Positions 13,661 through 23,559 of a stretch of 64,000 nt of DNA are shown here, piece by piece. Positions within the stretch are counted from its first letter, which is position 1, and each line of letters begins with the position of its first letter. The stretch spans positions 94,015,319-94,079,318 of the forward strand of contig CP136066.1 in the NCBI GenBank assembly GCA_032622095.1, in the 5' to 3' direction. The notes under the pieces were generated by a model, which searched no databases, had not been told where the DNA came from, and worked only from the letters and a program-made list of their open reading frames with translations. This stretch comes from Siphonodentalium dalli. Taxonomy: Eukaryota; Mollusca; Scaphopoda; Gadilida; Siphonodentaliidae. Position numbers and translations under genes: made by a program.

Positions 13661-14000
13661 CCGCTCCAATGATCAGTTAATATACAAAACACAAAATAGT
13701 CATATTACTCAACCAGCTCCAAACAATATGAACTGATCTAGAAGATATTTATGAAAAAACGTCATATTTTCAACTTCCGGCGGCCATTTTGGCGGCCATT
13801 TTGGAGGGTGAGTTTCAATTTTGCGGCAAAAAAGTGTCATTATGTCTTAGCTTCATGAAAATATATACATTTGTATACATTTTACTAGATTTTCCCGCTA
13901 TAATTTGCATAAAACTGACTTATGGTCTGATCTGAAAAATGGCGGCCAGGATGGACGCCATCTTGTCTGAAGTCTACACGGCCATTTTTTTCTTCTTATT

Positions 14001-15034
14001 AACATTGCTTAAAAGTTGAAGGACATATAATAAGGAACAAAATGAGCGGGGTGAAGTTAAGTCCCATGGGGCGGGTGCAAGGGTGCCCCTATTGGCTCCC
14101 GGACTAAATTCTTAAGAGAATCGTCGATAAATATAGTTAATATACAAAACAGCAATGTCTTACCGTAGCTACCTGATTAATATGATGTTAATGTTTCAGA
14201 ATTATTACTGTGATGATAGTATCATGATACAACGCGGCTTTGAACGTTCCGCGAGGAGTATATAAGTTTGAGTATGTTCAAGGCCAGTTACGTGATTTCA
14301 TATGACGTTGTACGGTGCCGTATCAACAACCCTCCAGCGAAGAAAACACGAAGATTTTAAAAGTCTTTTATTGAACCCTATGTTCATCCAATCGGGCGAC
14401 AGGCAGTCTATTCGTGTTCGGCACCTTCGAATTAAGGTAAAAAAGTTGGTTTGACACTTTTCCGCGGAAATGCTTCTAGAAATGTCTTTTCTGAGAATTA
14501 CGACTAGACTATCAGTGTCCCCTAAATGTCACTCAACCATGACCATATGAAAATTAATAAACTATGTCTTATGGCAATGCCCCAAGTCAAGTTATGGAAA
14601 TCCGCCCATTGAGACTGCTGAAGATTTTTGAATTATTTAAAATAGTTCTACTAAATTGGGTTCTCTCGTCTGCTCATAATCTGAAAACAACAATACAAAA
14701 TGAACAATGGATTATTCCAATTTATACTTTTAGAACCGAATGGGAGAGTCCATTAAGTCATGAATGGGTTACACTTTAATATATTATATAGGGCTGATAT
14801 GACGACTATAAATAATCCTTATTTCAATAAACTACATTGTCTGTCTCAAATCTCACACAGTGAAGCCTGTATTAATTAATTGTAAGTTACTTGGGTTATC
14901 ATCAGGAAACCTCAAATCTGGATAATTCTTAGTCGAAAAAGGGCCAGTATATTAAATCGGATCAAACACATATTCGAACTCGATCTGTATTATCGACTGA
15001 GAAACTCACATACCAAATTTGGTTCCGATCAGAT
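14001..15034. other. Non-coding stretch with dispersed repeat fragments
   Basis: No gene seen. 14,530-14,780 is similar to parts of 3,088-3,170 and 1,290-1,390, and so belongs to an undefined dispersed repeat. Confidence 0.4.
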
Positions 15035-15850
15035 AAATGGAAGTGTCAATGACACTGTAGCTCAACTTAGGTAGGGGAATAATTTAATGGTTGACAGTAA
15101 ATGGAGGAATTATGAAAGGTGCCAATTGATCTAGAGGTCACCCCGATGATCCATATGAAGTTTGGTGATGATCGGATCAGAGATGTGGTCTGTAGGATGT
15201 GTCAAAGAATTTAGTGATGCAAAGAGTAAAATCCAAGATGGCCACCAGCGGCCATGTTTTATTTGACCGAATAATCCTAAAATGACACGTTCCCATCTAC
15301 ATGTAAATGTCAACATTTATGACAAATTTTATGATGATCACACAAACAGTACGGCCTGTAGGCTATAGCCCGCGCCAATGGATTTAACTTTGAAATCCAA
15401 GATGGCCATCAGCGGCCATGTTTTTTGGCCGAATGACCCCAAAATGACTCATTCCCATCTACATGTCAATGTCAACATTCATGACAAATTTCATAAAGAT
15501 CAGACCAAAGATACGACCTGTAGCCCGCGCCAAAGGAAATTGTTGACGGACACACGGATGACGGATGCCAACCCATGGCAATAGCTCAATTTCATAATGA
15601 TCGGATCAGGGATGTGGTCTGTAGGGTGTGCCAAAGGATTTAGCGATGCAAAGAGTAAATTCTAAAATGGTCACCGGCAGCCAGGTTTTTTTGCCGAATG
15701 ACCCCAAAATGACTCGTTCCCATCTACATGTCAATGTCAACATTCATGACAAATTTCATAAAGATCAGACCAAAGATACGACCTGTAGCCCACGCCAAAG
15801 GAAATTGTTGATGGACACATGCACACACGGACAGACATGACTCTGTAAAA
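15035..15850 (+). mobile_element. Two short fragments of the 161-bp family
   Basis: The fragment begins with GTGTCAATGACACTGTAGCTC, the terminal block also seen in reverse at 10,929-10,955. It holds partial monomers (AAATCCAAGATGGCC, CCCCAAAATGAC, CATTCCCATCTACATGTCAA) and ends with an ACACACGGATGACGG tract and CCATGGCAATAGCTCAA at ~15,592. A second partial copy (15,593-15,840) follows directly and ends with ACACACGGACAGACATGAC. Confidence 0.75.
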
Positions 15851-15861
15851 AAAAAACATCA

Positions 15862-16000
15862 GATCAAACTGTATTTTGCACTAATCCATGGCTCAAATTC
15901 ATTCATTTGAATTTGCAAATATTCTGTTGAGAATAAAAGATGGTCCCATAAATGGTCAGATTCAGTGTTCAGTACCCCATTTTATTGCACACCCAATGGC
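15862..16000. repeat. Dispersed repeat, shared with 45,755-45,870
   Basis: GTATTTTGCACTAATCCATG, GGCTCAAATTCATTCATTTG and GATGGTCCCATAAATG occur in the same order at both places with small indels. No coding capacity and no defined ends. Confidence 0.65.
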
Positions 16001-16204
16001 TTATTTGTGCGAAATACAGCAAAATACAGAAGAATTGAAACGTTCAATAAAAAAATGCGTATTGTTCTTGAACAATACAAAACTATTACGTCAACAACGT
16101 CACTGGGGACGTCAACTTTAACAGAAAATGTCTTCGCTAAATTATGGGGTATAGTCTACATTAATCACATGTTTGTTCAATTAAATACAACAATATCGAC
16201 CTAA

Positions 16205-16290
16205 ACTCGTTTGTCATGCCGCAAGGTAAAACTCGAACCTCCGGTTCTCGTTTTACCATCGCGCCACAACAAACTCGTGCAATAACGTTA
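16205..16290 (-). repeat. Possible tRNA-derived SINE remnant
   Basis: On the minus strand a TGGCGCGATGGTAA box (A-box-like) precedes GGTTCGAGTTTTACC (B-box-like). The boxes are closer than in a tRNA and no cloverleaf forms, so a decayed SINE head is more likely than a tRNA gene. It could be chance. Confidence 0.3.
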
Positions 16291-16839
16291 ACCAGGTCAC
16301 ACACTTGTGTCGTTCTATCTATAACAATCTTCCAAAGCCATTGGTGATCTTACCAGTAAATTGGATAATGATAGTCTTTTTTTATCTGGTAGCGGTCTGG
16401 AATACATCTTTAATGAAATTTAATAAAAACAACATTGAACCAACGTGTAACAAATAACTTTTCAATGTAAAGGTATGTGTAATGTATGTTACAATAAGTA
16501 GATATATAATAGTGATTAAAATATCAACGAATAAGGGAGTAGTAAAAATTAAGAATTGCCAAATGAAGCGAAAAATTAACACTAAAAAATGTGAGCGTTT
16601 CTCTGTTAAATTTTTTGACAAATTGCTAAGGCAATCTAGATTCTCATAGCGATTACAAGACTCAAGCAATTGGCACAAGAATATGACCTGAGCATGTAAC
16701 TCTTGTGGTGTCCTTATGCCAGCCACTATCATGTTATAGTTGCTGATGTATCCAAATATAAGTGTGGCTCTATATATTTACCATGTACTAATTATAGCCT
16801 AAAATTACCGTATTGTAATGATCTGTATATTGAAATACT
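16291..16839. other. Non-coding stretch
   Basis: AT-rich. A 116-codon minus-strand frame (16,382-16,732) has hydrophobic runs but no recognisable domain and is treated as chance. Confidence 0.4.
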
Positions 16840-16847
16840 ATTGAGTG

Positions 16848-17471
16848 CAGTCCTTCCCACGAGGAAAACACAGCGAGAGCATTTATTTGCTCCTGTAATT
16901 CAGAAGACGGGTGTAATATTGCACCCATACTTTAATTGTAATCAAACAAAAATACATTGTGGAATAGACCTATGTCTAGTTACACTTTAATATGCCATAG
17001 TTGAACTGAGCTGGTAAAGGATCTAAATAAACCTTCAAATAGTTCACTATTGAACCAACAATTATAGTCTCCATTAGTATTTTGAGATGAGGGACGGGTG
17101 CGAATTTTAGCACCCGTGATTTGAAAATTACGAGTAATTATTTGGGGACACCTGTTTATATGCCAAAGTCATATCCGAAGGCCGCAGACCTAAGTTGGGG
17201 AGGGTGTGGGGTGGCCTCCCCTTTGAACTACATGTACATACTGCCATAAAATTACAATTTATTGCTTTATTTTATGATTTAGTGTTAGTTGTGTTTGTTT
17301 TCTAGTAATAATGGTCAAAAAACAAATTATCTGAGGAATTTTTATTCTTTTTAACTGTTTTTTGGGCGCCTGGAGTTTGGGCGCCCATACCTGTTACAGG
17401 TACCAAAACTGGCCTGGAAATTACCCTGTACGGGTGCGCGAGCAATCACTCCCGTCTCCTGGGAAGGACTG
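16848..17471. mobile_element. 624-bp non-autonomous hAT-like element with 8-bp target duplication
   Basis: The termini are inverted repeats CAGTCCTTCCCA (16,848-16,859) and TGGGAAGGACTG (17,460-17,471), with looser similarity further in. The element is flanked by the perfect direct repeat ATTGAGTG (16,840-16,847 and 17,472-17,479). An 8-bp duplication and CAG..CTG ends are typical of the hAT superfamily. The interior has small inverted repeats around ACGGGTGC/GCACCCGT and no transposase frame, so it would depend on an enzyme supplied elsewhere. Confidence 0.75.
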
Positions 17472-17778
17472 ATTGAGTGCAAAATAATTTTACATGTAAG
17501 CTTATGATTGACAGGAGAAAATTCACGTCTTTACAAGCCTTATTTGGCCATGTTAGTTTTAAATGTGGCGAATATCACTCTTCAGGTGTTTCTTTGAAAC
17601 TACAGTACTGAGAAATTGGAATTAATGTGAAATCCACTACTCCATGGATATGAGAATCCAAGATACAGGACAGTACTATTCATGATTAAATAATCTTGTT
17701 TTGATATTGTGCCATGTTCTCTATTTAGTATTCTTTAAGTTTCCACCATGTACTACCAAATTATTCCACCTTCAATTA

Positions 17779-17955
17779 CTCTCAGGTTCCTAATAATAGT
17801 GATGGCCTAATAATAGTCATGGGTGGGGCTTTAGGCTGAGATTAATAATAGTGATGGCAATTTCATTCTATGTCTCAATGCAAAATAATAGTGATTGATG
17901 GGAATTTTCTCCAAAATGATTAATCGTGCTGACACTATTATTAGGCACCTAAAGA
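17779..17955 (-). mobile_element. TA-flanked MITE family A, short copy
   Basis: It starts with CTCTCAGGTTCCTAATAATAG after a TA and ends near ATTATTAGGCACCTAAAG. Inside are AATAATAGTGATGG, a TGGGGCTTTAGGCTGA block and GGAATTTTCTCCAAAATGA, which appear in the opposite orientation at 20,694-21,368 and 30,861-31,067. Confidence 0.75.
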
Positions 17956-18735
17956 TGGATTATCTCTTCCTAAATAAGTTTTATATAGTTTCGAGGTATA
18001 AAATAACATACACGTATGTGAGTCAAATACACTGGTCCAGAAACGCTTCTATCAATTAATATTGAATTTATATCGATAATTTCTAATATAATGCAATAAT
18101 CAATTGGGACATTTTTTCATTACTATTTTTAAAATGGAGAATGATGAGACATTCAGGCGATATCAGATAGAGATAGAGTTCTCCCGCTGGCTATGATCCA
18201 CGAGCCATAAAATGTCGCAAATTGATCGTATATAAATGTATTACTAGTAAACTATAAAATTGGAAATAAAATCAATAGTAAACCTTCGATGCCTACATTC
18301 GCTAGAGATTTCGCGTTCCTACTGCAATCAGTTTCTGAGTATTTCGAAATAAACGGAAAACGACCTCAGTAGAAAAACAATATACTTCCTTGGTTACACC
18401 ATGGAAGTATAATTAATAAAAGCATTTCCGAACAAAGGGTCTTTGATTCATATTTATTATTTTATACCCAGGAAGCTATAGTAATGCTAGAAATAATTGA
18501 CTCCTTAACCACAGCAGAATTACGGGTAACTTTCCAGGATTTAGTCGGAAATATGGCTTGTTGCCATTCATCGGAAAGCTCTCAGTGAGAGCTTTCCAAT
18601 GAATGGCAACAAGCCATATTTCCGACTAAATCCTGAAAAGTTACCCATAATTCTGCTGTGGTTAAGGAGTCGATTATTTAGAGCATTACTGTATATAAAA
18701 CTTGTTATAGGAAGAGATAAACCATCTTTACGGCC
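17956..18735. mobile_element. Long-TIR element family X, copy 1, with nested hairpin
   Basis: The left end (GATTATCTCTTCCTAAATAA, then GTTTTATATAGTTTC and GGTATAAAATAA) is inverted at the right end (TTATTTTATACCCAGGAAGC, then TATAAAACTTGTTATAGG and AAGAGATAAACC). The right arm is split by the hairpin at 18,481-18,691. A related, longer copy is at 46,060-47,045. No coding capacity. Confidence 0.65.
18481..18691. mobile_element. Near-perfect 211-bp hairpin MITE (family B)
   Basis: Almost the whole segment is one palindrome: AGTAATGCT..GACTCCTTAACCACAGCAG on the left and CTGCTGTGGTTAAGGAGTC..AGCATTACT on the right, meeting at AGCTCTCAGTGAGAGCT. Only about ten positions mismatch between arms of roughly 105 bp. 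It lies inside the right arm of element X with TA at both sides (18,479-18,480 and 18,692-18,693), consistent with a TA target duplication. A decayed copy is at 31,120-31,300. Confidence 0.85.
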
Positions 18736-19230
18736 ACCAATTTTTTATTTAATGGTTTATGGATAGGGCGACCAAACTTCAAAAAGAGATAAATAAGTTT
18801 TTGTTTCTTGTTACTACCTCCAACTGGCATATTTCATATCCATCTCCGAATGTCCATTCAGACAAATATATACTAAAAAGACTAAAAGTCTTGGTAAAAT
18901 TAAGCACCATGTCCATCATAAACCAGTTAGTATGTTAATACATATACAATGTAATTATTTTGTTATTGAATCGTCACATGAACACATGTTTTTTCTTCGA
19001 TTGTAATAATGCTAGATGCGCTCTTGAAAATATAACATATCTATATCTGTAAACCAATTAACTAAAAAAAGGGCTTAAGAGTAGGAGAGAAACCTGGATG
19101 TTGTAACTAACTCAATGTACACGTATTGAGTTTGTACTCTCAAAGCTTTAGCCACTAATAGATACTCTAGATTGTTAATCAAAATATATGTTAATACTCA
19201 AATGGCTTGATATATGCTTGTTGTTATAAA
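18736..19230. other. 3' flank of the 418-codon gene
   Basis: No repeat or gene recognised. An AATAAA on the minus strand (TTTATT at about 18,744) lies about 480 bp beyond the stop codon of the neighbouring gene and could be its poly(A) signal; this is weak. Confidence 0.3.
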
Positions 19231-20487
19231 TTAATTGTTATCTCCCTTTCGAAAAATCTTCTTCACAGGGGTCAAAAAGAAATCAGCAATATTCCACAAT
19301 GCAGATGACTTCCTTTTGTGTGGGCGAAGATTGCGAACTGGACTAACATCCAATGACTTCGCTAACTGTTGAAGCTTCATATTTTCATCTAATTCTGATT
19401 CCTCGATAACATGTCTGTCTCTTTTAGCGTGCATCCGCTCTCGTTTCGGCTGAATGTCACACAACCTCATCTTCTGTAGCCGATTTGACTCCCCAGTTTT
19501 TTGATCTTTTCCTTCCTTCATACTATCTGCTTGAATCCTGTGAACATGGTGATTAGAACGGTCATCATGATCAATGTTTCTTGAACTATGACCTTTGGAA
19601 TTCCTTTCAGTGCTTTTGTCATCAATATCCAAGCTCGAATGGTGTACCCTTGACTTTGACACTGTCTTATTATTGTTGCTGTTTTTATCCCGAGGTTCTA
19701 CACTAGCAGTTTTAGCACGAGCACTCCTCGTGTGCATCATATAAGATACACTACTCTTCCTCTCGTCAGTGTAACTAGCAGCCGGAATAACTGACTTATG
19801 GCTCCTTAGTTCCCTGGGAGAGTTCAATAATTCGCCTAAAACATCAACCGGCTTATTTCTAGGAGATTTTCTCGTAGATACAGGATTCGATGCATGCCGT
19901 TTTCTTGTTTCTTTATTCGCAGATATTCCTGATGGTTTGAGACTTGTTTCAGACACATCACTGGGCCGAGATGTCTGCTTACTGTGAAGCAATGTGTTAG
20001 GTACTGGCTCAACTGACAACTCATCATCAACCAAGTCGTCAGTAGCAGCTTGAGATGGTTTTCGATTATTTTTGTTCTGAGAAACAGTACGTTCTACAGA
20101 AACATTGGAATGATTCAAATTGCTTGAAGCTTCATTTATATCATTGTTCAACTCAACGAGCATACTAATGAAATACGGGTGTACCTTGTACACAGTATCA
20201 CCATGACAAAATTTAAGTTTATTGGAAGCTTTCCAGAACTGTCTTGAGGATGAAATAACAAAATGCTTGGTTTTTATTGAAATCAATGGTTCCTCTCGTA
20301 TTTCTCTGTAGTACAAAGCTCTAAACGCTTGCTCTATCTCCTTCTCAATAGCCTCAGCAATAAAGGAGCATTTTATTTCCTGATTTAAATCCTTACCAAG
20401 GAACGACACTTTTACCTTTATCAAGGTATCTTGGTAGATCAGAATTTTTGTTTGGTCTTCAAATAAGGAGAAAAGTTGTAATCCCAT
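19231..20487 (-). CDS. Unrecognised 418-aa basic, largely disordered protein
   Basis: This is by far the longest open frame in the window, uninterrupted from an ATG in good context (acaaaATGG) to TAA; an in-frame TGA lies 18 bases upstream of the ATG, so the start is firm unless an upstream exon splices in. Residues 1-110 look folded (alternating beta-like and helical stretches, e.g. LIYQDTLIKVKVSFLGKDL). Residues 115-385 are low-complexity, rich in Ser, Asn, Lys, Arg and His, with SP/TP sites (STRKSPRNKP, LNSPRELRSHK, VSPVRNLRPHKRK) and basic clusters that could be nuclear localisation signals. The last ~20 residues form a hydrophobic-basic motif (ALWNIADFFLTPVKKIFRKG) that looks like a short binding helix. 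I recognise no family. A nuclear, phosphorylated protein is inference only. It lies in repeat-rich DNA but resembles no transposon protein. Confidence 0.7.
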   Translation of the reverse strand: MGLQLFSLFEDQTKILIYQDTLIKVKVSFLGKDLNQEIKCSFIAEAIEKEIEQAFRALYYREIREEPLISIKTKHFVISSSRQFWKASNKLKFCHGDTVYKVHPYFISMLVELNNDINEASSNLNHSNVSVERTVSQNKNNRKPSQAATDDLVDDELSVEPVPNTLLHSKQTSRPSDVSETSLKPSGISANKETRKRHASNPVSTRKSPRNKPVDVLGELLNSPRELRSHKSVIPAASYTDERKSSVSYMMHTRSARAKTASVEPRDKNSNNNKTVSKSRVHHSSLDIDDKSTERNSKGHSSRNIDHDDRSNHHVHRIQADSMKEGKDQKTGESNRLQKMRLCDIQPKRERMHAKRDRHVIEESELDENMKLQQLAKSLDVSPVRNLRPHKRKSSALWNIADFFLTPVKKIFRKGDNN

Positions 20488-20534
20488 TTTGTCTGTCCAC
20501 GATCATACACGTTTGGATGAGTTAACTGTGTTAC

Positions 20535-20606
20535 CACATGTCATCAACTTCGAGTTTGGTAATTTTATCACTGTCTGCAGCTTCAAGACTTTCTGTAACA
20601 TAAAAT
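20535..20606 (-). other. Possible splice acceptor and 5' exon of the 418-aa gene
   Basis: On the minus strand TTTTATGTTACAG resembles a 3' splice site. It is followed by a short open stretch (ESLEAADSDKITKLEVDDMW) that stops before the gene's ATG. This may be 5' UTR exon sequence; the only GT downstream would leave an intron of about 40 bases, too short to be convincing. Confidence 0.25.
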
Positions 20607-20693
20607 TGAAGCCTTATTATACACAGCCTGCAGGGAAAATTTACCTTTTATTCTGAATCTGATGACCATCTACCAAACTATTACAATCAGGAT

Positions 20694-21368
20694 TCAGGTG
20701 CCTAATAATAGTTTCAGGTTGTCATTTGGAGAAAATTCCCAACGATCACTATTATTATACAATTATCGCATTGTTTCGAGGTTGACACAAGAAAATGTCA
20801 ACCCGAGGAAATGTTGCCTTGGTGAATATTGACTTCCAGGGGCCAGCCCTTTTAATTCAGATTGTTTGGCTTCGGCAATCTGCTACGGCAACCCTTTATC
20901 GTGGCCCAGTTTGCTTCAGCAAATGGCTTCGGCATTGCCGATTGCCGTAGCCAATTATGAGGGCTGAAGGGCTGACAGTTCCTTGTGTCACCAAGAAACA
21001 ATGTGATAACTGTTTTATTATAAATATGAAACGCACTTTGATTGGACAAGACGTTGTGATGTTGAACGTCGCTGGAAAAACCTGATCTATTTTCAGGTCT
21101 GATAATAAGTTATGTTAACCCCTGAAGTATCCGACGTCAAGCAGAACTGGTATTAACCTGTTGTTTCATTAATGAGGTGAACATTGTTAGATATCTCAAT
21201 TTTTTTCGTTACATTTTAAAATAGGAATTGGGGAAAGAAACTTATATCATGATCATATAATAATTGGCTTTGAGACATAGAGTGAAATTGCCATCACATT
21301 ATTAATATCAGCCTAAATCCCCACCTATCACTATTATAATGCCATCATGATTATGATGCACCTAAGAG
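20694..21368 (+). mobile_element. MITE family A copy split by a ~485-bp insertion
   Basis: The left part (CAGGTGCCTAATAATAG to about 20,765) and right part (about 21,255-21,368, ending GCACCTAAGAG then TA) match the continuous copy at 30,861-31,067. Between them is unrelated sequence with inverted pieces (GGCTTCGGCAATC / GATTGCCGTAGCC, GTTGACACAAGAAAATGTC). The insert has no coding frame and its own ends are unclear. Confidence 0.65.
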
Positions 21369-21472
21369 TAGATTTAAAGCCCCACTTTAAAATATTAAAT
21401 GCTACCAACTTCAATTTGATTAATTTTACATATTGCTTCCTTAAATAAAGTCAAGTAGTTGTTGAGTATACC

Positions 21473-21665
21473 TGATGTATGCGTGGGCGTAGACAGTGCA
21501 TGCCGCGAGTATGTGATTGACAGAGAGACCGCATGTGTGGTATAAAAGAGAATACACGTGGGGAGCTAGGAAAGATTGAGTAAGAACACCTGATAGGAAA
21601 TATGCTAGCAGAGATACTTCATGATATAGAATAAAACTATATAACGAAAACTCAAGACTCCAACA
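21473..21665 (+). repeat. 5' LTR of the gypsy element
   Basis: The right boundary (CTCCAACA) is fixed by the adjacent primer-binding site; the left boundary is placed at TGATGTATGC so that the LTR runs TG...CA. Inside are a TATA box (TATAAAA, 21,541) and AATAAA (21,630-21,635), as expected for U3 and R. With no second LTR the left end cannot be verified. Confidence 0.65.
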
Positions 21666-21678
21666 TGGTGTCAGAAGT
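21666..21678 (+). promoter_or_regulatory. Primer-binding site, probably tRNA-Leu
   Basis: TGGTGTCAGAAGT directly follows the LTR. It is complementary to the 3' end expected of a leucine tRNA (ACTTCTGACACCA), the primer for minus-strand synthesis. The tRNA assignment comes from general knowledge of tRNA-Leu acceptor sequences. Confidence 0.75.
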
Positions 21679-21710
21679 AAACTGACCGACTATTTTGAAC
21701 ACCAGGAATT

Positions 21711-22240
21711 ATGCCGACGTTTAACCCACCGGAGGAATTCGACTTTGCATCACTGTCAAAATGGACGGAGGGGAAACAGCGCTTCTCACGCTACCGGACT
21801 GCTTCAAAGCTGGACAAGGAGGACGGGACAATTCAGGTCTCCTCACTTATTTATGCGATGGGGCGGAGAACGTGTTCAAGTCGTTTGGACTAGCGGGGGA
21901 TGACGAAAATAAATTTGACGTTGGGTTCAAAAAGTTCGACGAACATTTTGGTGCCAAAAAGGAATGTTATACACGAAAGGGCTAGGTTCCACAATAGAAA
22001 ACAGCAAACGGGCGAATCTGTTGAAGCATATATCCGTAGTTTATACGAACTGGCGGAAACTTGTGACTTTAAAGCGACTAAACCAGAGCAGATCCGAGAC
22101 AGGATTGTTATTGGCATTCTCGACACAGAACTGTCAGAGAAACTTCAACTTCAACCGGATTTAACACTGGATAGCGCGGTGTCGACAACCAGACAAAGTG
22201 AGCTGGTTAAGGGACAAATTAAGAATCTTGTGAAGCGGGA
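21711..22240 (+). pseudogene. gag remnant with two frameshifts
   Basis: The frame opens with ATG at 21,711 (MPTFNPPEEFDF), moves to another frame for the middle (AENVFKSFGLAG, FDEHFGAKK), then returns to the first frame (RNVIHERARFHNRKQQTGES, VEAYIRSLYELAETC, IRDRIVIGI). This is the capsid region typical of gypsy/mag gag. The C-terminal CCHC knuckle is absent because the sequence jumps into reverse transcriptase just after VKGQIK. Confidence 0.8.
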
Positions 22241-22850
22241 GAGATTCATAATGCCGAATCTCGATGACATATCGCCAAAATTCACAGGTATGAATAATTT
22301 CAGCAAGCCCGATGCTTCTGGAGGTTTTTACCAGATTCCTCTTGACCCTGCCAGTGCCAAGCTGACATGTTTCATCACTCCTTTCGCTAGATATTGTTTT
22401 CAGCGTGTTCCACCGGAAATATATCAACGTAAGATGGTTGAGCTGCTCCAAGGACTGGAAGGAGTCGATTGCCTGATCGACGATTGTATCATTTACGGTA
22501 AGGATCAGGCTGAGCACGATTTCAGGTTAGCCAAGGTGCTGGAGTGAATTGAGTCATCAGGTCTACGACTCAACAAAGATAACTGTGAGTTTAATAAGTC
22601 AAGGCTTGAGTACTTTGGACACATCATTAGTAAGGCCGGAATCAGCCCAAACCCCAAGCGGGTTAAAGCCATTTCAGACCTCAAGGTGCCAGAGAACATA
22701 AAGGAATTGCAGAGGATACTAGGTATGATCAATTACCTAGGAAGGTATGTGCCTAACTTATCAAAAATCCTCAGCCCTATTACGGACCTTCTTAGGAAGG
22801 AACAGGCATGGTTTTGGGGACCCGAACAGGAGAAAGCGTTTTAAGTAGTT
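22241..22850 (+). pseudogene. Reverse transcriptase remnant
   Basis: The segment starts within the polymerase palm (MPNLDDISPKFTG, FSKPDASGGFYQIPLD), loses a few residues near FQRVP|PEIYQ, and has a catalytic motif of the form LIDDCIIYG, whose paired aspartates are kept. A TGA at 22,545 interrupts the frame. Beyond it the thumb continues (FGHIISKAGISPNPKRV, LQRILGMINYLGRYVPNLS) to another stop at about 22,843. No active enzyme can be made. Confidence 0.85.
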
Positions 22851-22854
22851 AAGG

Positions 22855-23559
22855 CCAAATTAACAACTGCTCCAACATTAGCCTACTATGACCAGAGCAA
22901 ACCTGTCGTTGTAAGTGCGGATTCGTCCAATTATGGTCTTGGTGGGGGCCCTGTTTCTCAAAATTGGGTCAGAGTTAGCTCCGGTGGCCTATTGCTCGAG
23001 GACGCTAACAAATTCTGAATGCAAATGGGCTCAAATTGAGAAGGAGTTACAGGCGGGAGTTTGGACATGCGAAAAAATGTCAAGGTACCTCGTTGGTTTG
23101 GATTTGTTTACTTTGCTCACTGATCATATGCCGTTGGTACCTTTAATTAATAAGTATGACATCGACAAGGCTCCCTTGCGATGCCAAAGGCTTCTCATGC
23201 GCCTACGACGCTTTAACGTCAAAGCTGAGTACGTTCAGGGCAAAGACATGATGGTATCAGACACCCTCTCTCGAACGCCAATTTTAAGGGAAGACAGCAG
23301 TGAGATTGACGAGTGTGAGAGTGACGTGAACATGTACGTTGAATCAGTTCAAGAACACTTGCATGTGAAAGACTTATTGTTGTCACGAATAAAAGACTCG
23401 GTGCAAAATGACGTTGAGATGCAAAGAGTGATTACTCTAGTGCACGACGGATGGCCAGATAGTGCGAAATCTGTGCCTGAAAATCTTCATGGATTCTTCT
23501 CAGTGCGCGGAGAACTATCACATGCAGGAGGACTTGTGCTATACCGCAAAGAATTGTAA
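22855..23559 (+). pseudogene. RNase H and connection remnant
   Basis: After the tether (KLTTAPTLAYYDQSKPVVV) the RNase H core begins with SADSSNYGLGG, then shifts frame and continues open from about 22,958 to 23,559 (APVAYCSRTLTNSECKWAQI, LLTDHMPLVPLI, LRRFNVKAEYVQGKDMMV, SDTLSR). This is the longest intact part of the element. It is broken only near its start and ends before integrase. Confidence 0.85.

Larger units (their letters stand above)
3788..14000. mobile_element. Large foldback element, copy 1, with nested 161-bp array
   Basis: The left arm (3,788-4,330, continuing at about 10,960-11,480) is the reverse complement of the right arm of copy 2 (38,840-39,930). The right arm (13,665-13,985) matches 39,783-40,090 in direct orientation. 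The middle (11,490-13,660) is a ~45-bp minisatellite homologous to that of copy 2. The outer left end is missing and about 1 kb of the right arm is deleted. The left arm is split by the 6.6-kb array at 4,331-10,957; arm sequence resumes after it. No transposase is present. Class is unknown; the structure is Foldback-like. Confidence 0.7.

Noticed and set aside
16382-16732. 116-codon minus-strand frame with hydrophobic segments
   Set aside because: Hydrophobicity is expected from AT-rich DNA; no signal, domain or neighbour supports a gene.
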